From Anaerolineae bacterium (GTDB taxonomy: Bacteria; Chloroflexota; Anaerolineae; Promineifilales; Promineifilaceae), in contig JAHBVI010000051.1 of NCBI GenBank assembly GCA_019637635.1, positions 1 through 44,608 on the forward strand: a DNA stretch of 44,608 bases, read 5' to 3'. Positions 1 to 6,752 of the stretch are shown in pieces. A program made the translations under genes and the position numbers. The number at the start of each line of letters is the position of its first letter. Within the stretch, counting starts at the first letter, position 1. The notes under the pieces are model-generated. The model was not told where the DNA came from and made no database searches. It was given only the letters and a program-made list of their open reading frames with translations.

Positions 1-25
1 TCATACTTATCTCATCCAGTGTCCC

Positions 26-82
26 CGTTCGTAGTAGGCGATTTATCGCCTTCTGACGGCGATAAATCGCCTACTACGAACG
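26..82. repeat. 25-bp perfect inverted repeat (hairpin)
   Basis: Arms 26-50 and 58-82 are perfect reverse complements separated by a 7-base loop. The hairpin lies just past the stop of the DUF420-like gene, whose stop codon is near 92 on the minus strand, so it could end or stabilise that transcript. There is no long T-run, so a classical intrinsic terminator is not certain. The arm sequence is not found elsewhere in the window. Confidence 0.75.
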
Positions 83-91
83 AAGAAGGTG

Positions 92-577
92 CTACCCATA
101 CGTCGGGGGGTTGGGGTTGTTGATGAACCAGAAGTAATAGACCAGCAGCCCCAGGAATATGGTGAGCATGTACAGGGCGTAGGAGAGGCGCATGAACAGT
201 TTGTAATTGTTGAACTTGAGGGCGTTAATCATCAGCCCATTGGCTCGCAGCACCACAAACACGCCCAACACAAACGCAAAAAAGCCGACAATCCCGTGCA
301 GCGTCGTCACCAGGTAAAACGGTTCACTCAGTAAATCCGGCACCCCAGGGGACACAAAATCCCGGTAGGGCAAAATCATCAGCCAGATGACCAGGATGAC
401 ATTCAGGATGACGGAAGCGGTCTGAATCCAGCGGTGCGTCTGGTACCGCTGCCGCCGGGCCATGACCACCCCCACCGTCAGCGCCACGGCAATAACGATC
501 ATCAGCACCAACGTCATATCGGCGGCCCAGTTTGCGGCTGTGCCCAGGAAGCCGGGTTTGTGCATCAGTTCGGTCAT
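92..577 (-). CDS. DUF420-like four-helix membrane protein
   Basis: Predicted protein of 161 residues with four hydrophobic segments: one near the N-terminus after ANWAADM, one after HRWIQTA, one after LHGIVGF and one near the C-terminus. Histidines and arginines at helix ends (THRWIQ, LHGIVGF) resemble the DUF420 group of small membrane proteins, some of which accompany respiratory oxidase genes. The exact function is unknown. An upstream in-frame ATG at 622 would add 15 residues encoded entirely by the intergenic hairpin at 590-640, so I prefer the ATG at 577. It is the last gene after the amino acid transporter set, separated from the ATPase gene by that hairpin. Assignment to DUF420 is from pattern only. 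Confidence 0.6.
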   Translation of the reverse strand: MTELMHKPGFLGTAANWAADMTLVLMIVIAVALTVGVVMARRQRYQTHRWIQTASVILNVILVIWLMILPYRDFVSPGVPDLLSEPFYLVTTLHGIVGFFAFVLGVFVVLRANGLMINALKFNNYKLFMRLSYALYMLTIFLGLLVYYFWFINNPNPPTYG

Positions 578-589
578 GTTAATTGGTTT

Positions 590-640
590 GAGATTGGAGA
601 TTAGAGATTGGAGATTACCCAATCTCTAATCTCCAATCTC
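590..640. repeat. Heptad-repeat hairpin A
   Basis: Arms 590-611 and 619-640 are perfect 22-bp reverse complements around a 7-base loop. Each arm is a run of 7-bp units (GATTGGA, GATTAGA, GATTGGA), and the loop continues the same register. It sits between the ABC ATPase gene and the DUF420-like gene. Architecture matches the elements at about 4307, 8592, 12188, 25347, 28083 and 30276, although the unit sequence differs among them. Confidence 0.85.
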
Positions 641-644
641 CTCC

Positions 645-1385
645 TTAATGCGCCAAAATTTTGCTCAGGAACAATTTTGTCCGGTCATGTTTGGGTTTGT
701 CAAACAATACCTGTGGTGTGTCAATTTCCACCACCTGGCCGTTGTCCATGAAGACCACACGCCGGGCGGCGGCGCGGGCGAAGCCCATTTCGTGGGTGAC
801 AACGACCATGGTCATGCCTTCCTCGGCCAGTTGCAGCATCACATCCAGCACTTCCTTGATCATCTCCGGGTCAAGGGCGCTGGTGGGTTCGTCAAAGAGC
901 ATAATTTTGGGCTGCATGGCTAATGCGCGGGCAATAGCCACGCGCTGCTGCTGCCCGCCGGATAGCTGGCGGGGGTAGGCGCCGGCTTTTTCAGGAATGC
1001 CCACGTGCCGGAGCTGCTCCATGCCGATTTGCTCGGCTTCTTCTTTGCTGCGTTTGCGCACTTTGCGCTGGGCGATGGTCACATTTTCCAGCACGGTCAG
1101 GTGGGGGAAAAGGTTAAACTGCTGGAAAACCATGCCCACTTCGGCGCGCACCTTGTTGATGTCGGTCTGTTTGTCTTCCAGGTGTACGCCGTCAATGTAC
1201 ACCGCGCCGCTGGTGGGGACTTCCAGGTGGTTGATGCAGCGCAGGACGGTGCTTTTGCCGGAACCGCTGGGGCCGACGATAACCACCACTTCGCCGCGCT
1301 TCACCTGCAAGTTGACGGCTTTCACCGCTTCGATGCTGCCAAAATACTTGTGCAAATTATCAATGACAATGATATCGTCGTTCAT
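645..1385 (-). CDS. Polar amino acid ABC transporter ATP-binding protein (GlnQ/HisP type)
   Basis: A 246-residue ATPase of the polar amino acid uptake family. The Walker A motif GPSGSGKST, the Q-loop region VFQQFNLFPHLT, the signature LSGGQQQR, the Walker B motif IMLFDEPTSALDPE and the switch histidine in VVVTHEMGFA are all present and intact. The length is usual for the family. It energises import through the permease encoded at 1437-2231 and the binding protein at 2360-3238, all in the same direction. An AGAGG ribosome-binding site sits 6-7 bases before the ATG. A 15-bp hairpin at 1398-1431 separates it from the permease gene. The substrate class is inferred from the family; the exact amino acid cannot be read from sequence. 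Confidence 0.95.
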   Translation of the reverse strand: MNDDIIVIDNLHKYFGSIEAVKAVNLQVKRGEVVVIVGPSGSGKSTVLRCINHLEVPTSGAVYIDGVHLEDKQTDINKVRAEVGMVFQQFNLFPHLTVLENVTIAQRKVRKRSKEEAEQIGMEQLRHVGIPEKAGAYPRQLSGGQQQRVAIARALAMQPKIMLFDEPTSALDPEMIKEVLDVMLQLAEEGMTMVVVTHEMGFARAAARRVVFMDNGQVVEIDTPQVLFDKPKHDRTKLFLSKILAH

Positions 1386-1397
1386 GGTGATCCTCTT

Positions 1398-1431
1398 AAA
1401 CCTGACAGGTCTTTGAAGACCTGTCAGGTTT
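1398..1431. repeat. 15-bp hairpin between permease and ATPase genes
   Basis: Perfect inverted repeat, arms 1398-1412 and 1417-1431, loop TTGA. It lies in the 51-base gap between permease and ATPase genes, close to the ATPase ribosome-binding site. One arm-like copy (CAGACCTGACAGGTTT) recurs at 22281-22296 upstream of the sigma factor gene, so this is a dispersed sequence and not only a local terminator. Confidence 0.7.
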
Positions 1432-1436
1432 GTCCG

Positions 1437-2231
1437 TTAGCCCCGATCTTTGCCAATGCGTTGTTCATACCAGCGCAGCAGCAAACTGAGAATGATGGTC
1501 ATGGATAAGTAGAGAAAGGTGAGTACCAGATAGGATTCGCGGAAGCGGAAGGTGCTGCCGGCGTGCAGCCGGGCCAATTGGGTAATATCCCGCACGGCCA
1601 GGACGGAGACGAGGGAGGAGTCTTTGAGCATGGCGATGAAGTCGTTGCCCAGGGCGGGGGAGATGTTGCGGATGGCCTGGGGCAGGATGATGTAGCGCAT
1701 GGCCTGGGTGTAGGTCATGCCCAGGGAGCGGGCGGCTTCCATCTGCCCTTTGGAGATGGATTCGATGCCGGCGCGGAAAATTTCGGCCAGAAAAGCGCCG
1801 TAGATGACGGCCAGGGCGATGATGGCACGGGTGTTGGGGCTGACAATACGGTTGTCTACGCCGAGGGCGCCGGAAATGGGGGGGACAAGGACGAAGGCGA
1901 CGGTGAAGATGAGGACGAGGGTGGGTACACCGCGAATGAATTCGATGTAGGTGATGGCGATGTTGCGCACGGCCGTGTTCCGGCTGATGCGTCCTAACCC
2001 GGCCAACAACCCTAACACCAGGGCAATGGCAAAAGCGGTGATGGTGGTGTACAACGTCACCTGGATGCCGGGCACAATAAACCGGAAGGCATTGTTATAG
2101 GCGGGGTTGCGAATGATTAGAATGCCCATCAAGGCCAGGAAGACAAAAATTGCCACCAGCCACCAGGGGAATTCCCGCCAACTATTCTGCCAGCTACTAT
2201 CGGGGGTTGCTTGAATTTCGGGGCCTGTCAT
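1437..2231 (-). CDS. Polar amino acid ABC transporter permease
   Basis: A 264-residue inner-membrane permease of the HisM/GlnP family. It has a hydrophobic N-terminal helix (WWLVAIFVFLALMGIL), further transmembrane segments, and the conserved cytoplasmic coupling loop EAARSLGMTYTQAMRYIILPQA that contacts the ATPase. The frame is open to 2360, but the ATG at 2231 has a near-perfect AGGAGG site five bases upstream, and the extra N-terminal stretch would be encoded by the terminator hairpins at 2291-2354. It forms the transport channel with the ATPase at 645-1385. The terminator upstream would let the binding-protein gene be expressed more strongly than the permease. Confidence 0.94.
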   Translation of the reverse strand: MTGPEIQATPDSSWQNSWREFPWWLVAIFVFLALMGILIIRNPAYNNAFRFIVPGIQVTLYTTITAFAIALVLGLLAGLGRISRNTAVRNIAITYIEFIRGVPTLVLIFTVAFVLVPPISGALGVDNRIVSPNTRAIIALAVIYGAFLAEIFRAGIESISKGQMEAARSLGMTYTQAMRYIILPQAIRNISPALGNDFIAMLKDSSLVSVLAVRDITQLARLHAGSTFRFRESYLVLTFLYLSMTIILSLLLRWYEQRIGKDRG

Positions 2232-2290
2232 GTTTCCTCCTGTGAACGGGTAATACCCCGATGATAACGTAATTTTGCCGGGAAACAAAA

Positions 2291-2318
2291 AAGCGCCAGA
2301 GGGTGGCCTCTGGCGCTT
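2291..2318. terminator. Terminator-like hairpin between binding-protein and permease genes
   Basis: A 10-bp stem (arms 2291-2300 and 2309-2318) rich in GC with A-runs on one side and T-runs on the other, so it can work in either direction. It lies downstream of the solute-binding-protein stop and before the permease start. A second imperfect 13-bp hairpin (arms 2324-2336 and 2342-2354) precedes it. Together they probably reduce read-through from the binding-protein gene. Confidence 0.75.
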
Positions 2319-2359
2319 TTGCATTTTCGCGGAAACTTCAGGTTTCCACGAAAATGGCA

Positions 2360-3238
2360 TTATTCCAAATCGTCATACGTGATCGTAAAAGACGGACCAA
2401 AGAAGCGTTCATTGAGTTCGGCCAGGAAGCCGCTGTCAATCATGGCGCGCAATGCCTGGTTGACCGGCCCAACCAGTTCGCTGCCTTTAGGGTAGATGAA
2501 ACCCAGTTGGTCGCTGGAGAGGGAATCGCCGACCAGTTTGAGGCTGTCGGCGTTTTCGCCCTGGTAGCCCAGGCCGGAGATTTCATCAATGATCACGGCG
2601 TCAATATCGCCGGCAATGAGGGCCTGCACGGCAAAGGGGAACTGCTCAAAAGCCTGGATACGGTCAGCAGGCAGATATTGCAGAGCAGTTTCGTAGTTGG
2701 TGGTGCCGGTTTGGGTGCCCAGGATGAGGCTGGTATCGTTGACGATGTCTTCGATGCTGGTGATACGGGTTTCGTCCAGGCGCACCAGCAGGCGCTGCTC
2801 AATGCTGACGTAGCCGTCGGAAAAGTCCACGATTTGGGCGCGGTCTTCGGTGATGGTGATGCCGTCGGCGGCGGCGTCATACTGCCCATCGGCCACCGCC
2901 TGGATCATGCCTTCCCAACCCGCTTCCACGTAAATGGGGGTGCAGTTGAGCAGGCGGCAAATTTCATCCCAGACCACGTAGTCCCAGCCGTCCGGTTGGC
3001 CGGTGGTGGGGTCAATGTAGTTGAAGGGCAGGTAGGCATTTTCCACGGCGACGGTGACTTCACGGCCGTTCAGGTCTGGCAGCCCACTTGTTTCTGGCGC
3101 AGTGGGGGGGGTGGTTGGCGCGGCGGTGGCGGTGGCCGTGGTGGTGGTGGTGGTGGTACTGCCGCCGCTGCTGCAAGCCGCCAGCAGCAGTGCCACAACC
3201 AGGGTGAACAATAAGACAATCAGGCGTTTTTGTGTCAT
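2360..3238 (-). CDS. Amino acid ABC transporter substrate-binding lipoprotein
   Basis: A 292-residue periplasmic-type binding protein. The signal peptide ends in the lipobox LLAAC (cysteine at residue 22), followed by a low-complexity Thr/Ala/Pro linker of about 30 residues. The body carries the family-3 solute-binding pattern: VTVAVENAYLPFNY at the start, GWDYVVWDEICRLL, GMIQAVADGQYDAAADGITIT, then two-lobe sequence to the C-terminus. It would be anchored on the outer face of the membrane and deliver polar amino acids to the permease and ATPase downstream. AAGGAG is about 9 bases from the ATG at 3238 and only one base from an ATG at 3247, so 3238 is preferred. The ligand cannot be named. Confidence 0.93.
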   Translation of the reverse strand: MTQKRLIVLLFTLVVALLLAACSSGGSTTTTTTTATATAAPTTPPTAPETSGLPDLNGREVTVAVENAYLPFNYIDPTTGQPDGWDYVVWDEICRLLNCTPIYVEAGWEGMIQAVADGQYDAAADGITITEDRAQIVDFSDGYVSIEQRLLVRLDETRITSIEDIVNDTSLILGTQTGTTNYETALQYLPADRIQAFEQFPFAVQALIAGDIDAVIIDEISGLGYQGENADSLKLVGDSLSSDQLGFIYPKGSELVGPVNQALRAMIDSGFLAELNERFFGPSFTITYDDLE

Positions 3239-3321
3239 CTCTTTCATCTCCTTTATGACAAACTCTACTTATAAAAAACGAGGGCAAATTATGGCATGAC
3301 CTGGACTATTCGCCAAACGTA

Positions 3322-3353
3322 AGACCCTAAGGTTTCACAAACCCTTAGGGTCT
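3322..3353. terminator. Hairpin at the end of the ribF cluster
   Basis: Near-perfect inverted repeat (arms 3322-3335 and 3339-3353, one bulge) that overlaps the ribF stop codon at 3345-3347. It lies at the end of the nusA-to-ribF cluster, before the separate transporter promoter region. It has little T-run, so it is a candidate transcript end or 3' protecting hairpin. Confidence 0.55.
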
Positions 3354-4274
3354 GAGCGTGGCGCGTACCTGAGCCACGTCAGCCTGAATCTGGGCTTTTA
3401 ATTCGTCCAGGCCGCTGAATTTCTTTTCAGGGCGGATGCGGGCCAGGAATTCCAGGCAGAGTTCCTGATCATACAGGTCGGCGTCAAAGTCCAGCAGGTG
3501 GGCTTCGACGGTGAGGTGCAGGCCGTCTACGGTAGGGCGGACGCCGACGTTGGTGGCAGCGCGGTAGGGGGTTTGGCCGACCCAGGCGGTGGTGGCGTAG
3601 ACGCCGTGGGCGGGGATGACCTGCTCGCCCCAGTAGGCGGTGTTGGCGGTAGGGAAGCCGATGGTACGGCCGCGCTGGTCACCACGCACGACGATGCCGC
3701 GCAGGCGATACGGCCGTCCCAAACACCCATTCGCCGCTTCAATTTCCCCCGCCTGCAAATGGCGGCGGATACGGCTGCTGCTCACCGGTTCGTCTTGCCA
3801 GGTGACGACGTCGTTGACCAGTTCGACGGTATATCCCTTTTCTCGGCCGAGCGCCTGCAAAAAGGGCACGTCCCCTTCCCGCTTGTAACCCAGGGCAAAG
3901 TTGCCGCCCCACAACTGGCGCATATCCAGATAGCGACATAGCTGGTCTACAAAGTCGGCGGCGCGGATGTGGCGCACGTCGTCGTTGAAGGGGTGGGTGA
4001 TGACCACATCCACGCCACAATCGGCCAGCCAGTTTACCCGGTCGGGCAGGGTGGCGATGTAGTACGGCCCGGTCAGGTCACGCAGCACCCGCTGGGGATG
4101 GGGGAAGAAGGTGAGTACGGCCGTGCGCATGCGCATCTCATTGGCCGCCGTTACCATGCGTTTGAGGACGGTCTGATGCCCCAAATGCACACCATCAAAC
4201 GAGCCAATGGCGACCAGGGTAGGCACACGGTGGGGAATGTCGGCGAGTTGATTGACGGTAATAAAGTCGCTCAT
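3345..4274 (-). CDS. ribF: Bifunctional riboflavin kinase / FAD synthetase
   Basis: A 309-residue enzyme that phosphorylates riboflavin to FMN and adenylates FMN to FAD. The N-terminal nucleotidyltransferase domain shows IGSFDGVHLGHQ (residues about 23-34), the HxGH-type adenylyltransferase signature. The C-terminal kinase domain has the Gly-Phe-Pro-Thr-Ala-Asn motif (RTIGFPTANT) and the late conserved LEFLARIRPEKKF region. Length is usual. The open frame reaches 4361, but the extra residues would be encoded by hairpin element B, so the ATG at 4274 is chosen. It is the last gene of the nusA-infB-truB cluster, the common position for ribF next to truB. Confidence 0.95.
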   Translation of the reverse strand: MSDFITVNQLADIPHRVPTLVAIGSFDGVHLGHQTVLKRMVTAANEMRMRTAVLTFFPHPQRVLRDLTGPYYIATLPDRVNWLADCGVDVVITHPFNDDVRHIRAADFVDQLCRYLDMRQLWGGNFALGYKREGDVPFLQALGREKGYTVELVNDVVTWQDEPVSSSRIRRHLQAGEIEAANGCLGRPYRLRGIVVRGDQRGRTIGFPTANTAYWGEQVIPAHGVYATTAWVGQTPYRAATNVGVRPTVDGLHLTVEAHLLDFDADLYDQELCLEFLARIRPEKKFSGLDELKAQIQADVAQVRATLRP

Positions 4275-4285
4275 AGTGGTTTGTT

Positions 4286-4357
4286 GAGAATCGAGATTTG
4301 AGATTTGAGATTGGAGATTAGAGATTAGAGATTGAACCATCTCTAATCTCCAATCTC
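4286..4357. repeat. Heptad-repeat hairpin B
   Basis: About seven tandem 7-bp units of the form GAGATTN run through 4286-4334 and return as ATCTCTA/ATCTCCA units at 4339-4357. Arms 4307-4325 and 4339-4357 pair perfectly over 19 bp. It fills the gap between truB and ribF. The extra units on one side allow several alternative pairing registers. Confidence 0.8.
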
Positions 4358-4376
4358 CCACCCTATTTTACCAATT

Positions 4377-5258
4377 TCAAACGGGATGAAACATTTTGTG
4401 TGGTTGCCACTCTTGTGTTTCTTGTAATTGCACGATGCCGATGAACAGATTTTCGGGTGCATAGGCGCGGGCTAACTGTACCTGGGGGTGGATTGGCTGC
4501 CAGGGCACGGTCTGCCCCTGCCACAGGCGCGCCGTTTCGGTTTCGGTAAATGTTACAGCGGGCAGGTGGCGCACGGCCGTGTCCAATGGCCGTGTGTATG
4601 TGGTCAGGTTTTCAGGTGTCAGGTGGGCGAGGGGCACGGCCGTATCCAGCGTGAAATCGCCAACGGCCGTGCGTCGCAGTGCGGCCACATGTCCGCCACA
4701 CTCCAATACCTCGCCTAAATCATGCGCCAGGGAGCGAATGTAGGTTCCCGACGAGCAAACGACGCGCAATGTCAACAGTGGCAGGTTAAAAGCCAGTTGT
4801 TCCAGTTCATAAATGGTGACGGCGCGGGCTTCTATTTCCACTTCTGTGCCCTGGCGCGCCAGTTTGTACAAGGGCTGCCCCCCTTTTTTGATGGCCGAAT
4901 AGAGCGGTGGGATTTGTTGGATGGGGCCGCGAAATTGGGCCAGCGCCGTTGTCAGGTCATCGGGGGTGAAGTGGCACGGCCGTTCGGCCACCACCGCGCC
5001 ATCGGCATCATACGTATCCGTGTTTTGCCCCAGGCGAATGACCACCTCATACGTTTTGGGCTGCCCCATCAGGTATTCCACCAGCCGGGTAGCCCGCCCC
5101 AGGCAAACCAGCAGCACCCCGGTCGCCAGCGGGTCTAGCGTACCCGCGTGCCCCACCCGGCGCAGCCCGGCCACCCGCCGCACCCGGTTCACCACATCAT
5201 GCGAGGTGATGCCGGTGGGTTTGTCAATGTTGAGGATGCCTTCGGGAGAGGGGGGCAT
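4377..5258 (-). CDS. truB: tRNA pseudouridine(55) synthase TruB
   Basis: A 293-residue enzyme that isomerises U55 in the T-loop of tRNAs. The N-terminus has NIDKPTGITSHDVVNRVRR, followed by GHAGTLDPLATGVL, in which Asp42 is the catalytic aspartate. The motifs YSAIKKGGQPLYKLAR and CSSGTYIRSLAHDLG, which shape the active site, are also intact. Length matches bacterial TruB, with a short C-terminal region after residue 240. It sits between nrnA and ribF in the same direction, the classical arrangement. No clear ribosome-binding site precedes the ATG; the gap upstream is a repeat element. Confidence 0.96.
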   Translation of the reverse strand: MPPSPEGILNIDKPTGITSHDVVNRVRRVAGLRRVGHAGTLDPLATGVLLVCLGRATRLVEYLMGQPKTYEVVIRLGQNTDTYDADGAVVAERPCHFTPDDLTTALAQFRGPIQQIPPLYSAIKKGGQPLYKLARQGTEVEIEARAVTIYELEQLAFNLPLLTLRVVCSSGTYIRSLAHDLGEVLECGGHVAALRRTAVGDFTLDTAVPLAHLTPENLTTYTRPLDTAVRHLPAVTFTETETARLWQGQTVPWQPIHPQVQLARAYAPENLFIGIVQLQETQEWQPHKMFHPV

Positions 5259-5264
5259 AGAAGT

Positions 5265-5320
5265 GATTGGGAGATTGGGAGATTGAGAGATTGAGAGATT
5301 GAGAGATTGAATCTCCCAAC
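5265..5320. repeat. Octad-repeat element C
   Basis: A run of six 8-bp units (GATTGGGA twice, then GATTGAGA) fills the spacer between nrnA and truB and is followed by a short imperfect return arm, ATCTCCCAACC. It resembles the 7-bp elements in composition and position but has period eight and a weak inverted half. Confidence 0.7.
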
Positions 5321-5327
5321 CTTTTCT

Positions 5328-6329
5328 TTACGATTCTTTACTCTGCTGGCGAATGGCGGCTTTGCAGGCGGTGACGACCGTATTTTCAGCGGCGGCCAGG
5401 GGGCCGGGCAGGGTGCAGCCCGCCGCCAGAGGATGGCCGCCGCCGCCCAGGTTTTGGGCCACTTCGCCGACGTTGTACGGTGGGCGGCAACGCAGCCCCA
5501 CGCGCACGTTACCATCCCCCATTTCGATTATGACTGCGCCCATAGCCGCTTCGTCTACATCGGCCAGAATGTTGCTAAGGCCGTTGGAACTGGAGCCGTT
5601 ATGCCCGGCGGCTTTGCGTTCCTGGTGGGTGATGGTCGTCCAGACCAGGCCGTCTTCAAACTGCATATTGTTCAGGCCGTAACGCCACAACTGCACGGTA
5701 GACCACTCCTTCATGTTAAGGGCCTGGGCAGTGACCAGCGGCAAATCGGCCCCGGCCGCCACCAGCGCCGACGCGATGTGCAAGGTGTCCGCGTTGGTGC
5801 CGTTGGTGCGAAAGCCCATGGTGTCGGTGACGAGGCCGGTGAGCAGGCACAGCGCCAGGTCGGGGGTCAGGGTTAGCCCCCAGGCAGTGAAAAGGTGGTA
5901 GAGGATTTCGGTGGTGGACACGGCCGTGTCCATCACCAGATTGATTTGCCCAAAATGGGTGTTGGTGGCGTGGTGGTCAATGTTGATCAGCGGCGGGCGG
6001 GGGGTGGATAACCCGGCAAATGACTGCCCCATGCGCTGCTCGTCGCCACAGTCCAGAGCGATGATCAGGTCAAGCTGGCGGCGATAGGGGGGGCGTTTTA
6101 CCTGGTTGGCGCGGGGCAAAAAGTGAAACCGCTCCGGCACCTTGTCATCACACAACAAGACGACTTTTTTATCCCACTGCGATAATGCCACGCCAACGGC
6201 CGTGAGTGAGGCCACCGCATCGCCATCCGGGCCGGTATGGACAATGGCTAAAATATGATTGGCTGACTCAACGGCGCGGCGGATTTCGGTGATAATGGGG
6301 GTGTCAAGTTCCAGGTTGTTCAGTGGCAA
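5328..6329 (-). CDS. nrnA: DHH-family phosphoesterase (NrnA-like nanoRNase / pAp phosphatase)
   Basis: A protein of about 333 residues with a DHH domain and a DHHA1 domain. The metal-binding motifs are HTGPDGDAVAS near the N-terminus, ALDCGDEQRMG, NIDHHATNTHFG (the DHH motif) and DTMGFRTNG. The C-terminal substrate-binding loop GGGGHPLAAGC matches the usual GGGH motif. Such enzymes degrade 2-5 nt RNA and dephosphorylate pAp. The TTG at 6329 follows an AGGGA site seven bases away and begins directly after the rbfA stop; the ATG at 6365 would overlap rbfA by 26 bases. The position between rbfA and truB is typical. Confidence 0.9.
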   Translation of the reverse strand: MPLNNLELDTPIITEIRRAVESANHILAIVHTGPDGDAVASLTAVGVALSQWDKKVVLLCDDKVPERFHFLPRANQVKRPPYRRQLDLIIALDCGDEQRMGQSFAGLSTPRPPLINIDHHATNTHFGQINLVMDTAVSTTEILYHLFTAWGLTLTPDLALCLLTGLVTDTMGFRTNGTNADTLHIASALVAAGADLPLVTAQALNMKEWSTVQLWRYGLNNMQFEDGLVWTTITHQERKAAGHNGSSSNGLSNILADVDEAAMGAVIIEMGDGNVRVGLRCRPPYNVGEVAQNLGGGGHPLAAGCTLPGPLAAAENTVVTACKAAIRQQSKES

Positions 6330-6339
6330 GGTTGTTTCC

Positions 6340-6714
6340 CTATGGCAATTCCGGTGCGTCATCATCGGTGGGCGGAATATCCAGCGTATTCAAAATATCT
6401 TCCACTTCTTGGAAATGGCGCAAGCGCGGGTCCCAATGGAAATGTAAATGGGGCGCTTTGCGCAGGCTCATGCGACCGGCCACTTCATGCCGCAGGTAAC
6501 CAGAGGCTTTGGCCAATGCGGCCATCACCTCTTCCTGGCGTGATTCATCACCCAGGGCATTCACATACACATCGGCATGTTCCAATTCACGGTCAATGGT
6601 CACTTCGGTAACGGTGACATCTTGCAGGCGTGGATCGTTTAATTCCCGCAGGAAAATCTCGCTGAGAAGCTGCTGCATCTGTTCGGCGGTGCGTTGTTGG
6701 CGAATTTTGCTCAT
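6340..6714 (-). CDS. rbfA: 30S ribosome-binding factor A
   Basis: A 124-residue KH-like protein that binds the 30S subunit and assists late 16S rRNA maturation. Recognisable stretches are QMQQLLSEIFLRELNDPRL, VTVTEVTIDRELEHADVYV and the C-terminal RKAPHLHFHWDPRL, close to the canonical RxxPxLxFxxD motif. Length is usual. The frame can begin with TTG at 6726, but the ATG at 6714 (MSKIRQQR) aligns better with the family. It lies 38 bases after infB, separated by a GC-rich hairpin, and is followed directly by nrnA. Confidence 0.94.
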   Translation of the reverse strand: MSKIRQQRTAEQMQQLLSEIFLRELNDPRLQDVTVTEVTIDRELEHADVYVNALGDESRQEEVMAALAKASGYLRHEVAGRMSLRKAPHLHFHWDPRLRHFQEVEDILNTLDIPPTDDDAPELP

Positions 6715-6730
6715 GGTCAAGAACAACAGA

Positions 6731-6748
6731 CGGCGCGCTGGCGCGCCG
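6731..6748. repeat. GC-rich hairpin between infB and rbfA
   Basis: Perfect 8-bp GC-only stem, arms 6731-6738 and 6741-6748, with a two-base loop, lying between the infB stop and the rbfA start. No T-run follows on the minus strand, so it looks like an mRNA structure and not a terminator. Confidence 0.5.
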
Positions 6749-6752
6749 CCTG

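Noticed and set aside
2303..3214. Plus-strand frame of 303 codons, Gly-rich
   Set aside because: It lies antisense to the binding-protein gene, has no family motif, and its composition follows from the reversed Thr/Ala linker of that gene.
3248..3344. Riboswitch between ribF and the transporter genes
   Set aside because: Only a simple hairpin is present at 3322-3353, and it lies after ribF and not before it. No FMN-aptamer-like conserved segments can be recognised before ribF or the transporter.
4286..4357. Possible CRISPR-like short array
   Set aside because: The units are 7-8 bases and contiguous, with no unique spacers and no cas genes nearby. The inverted return half also does not fit CRISPR.
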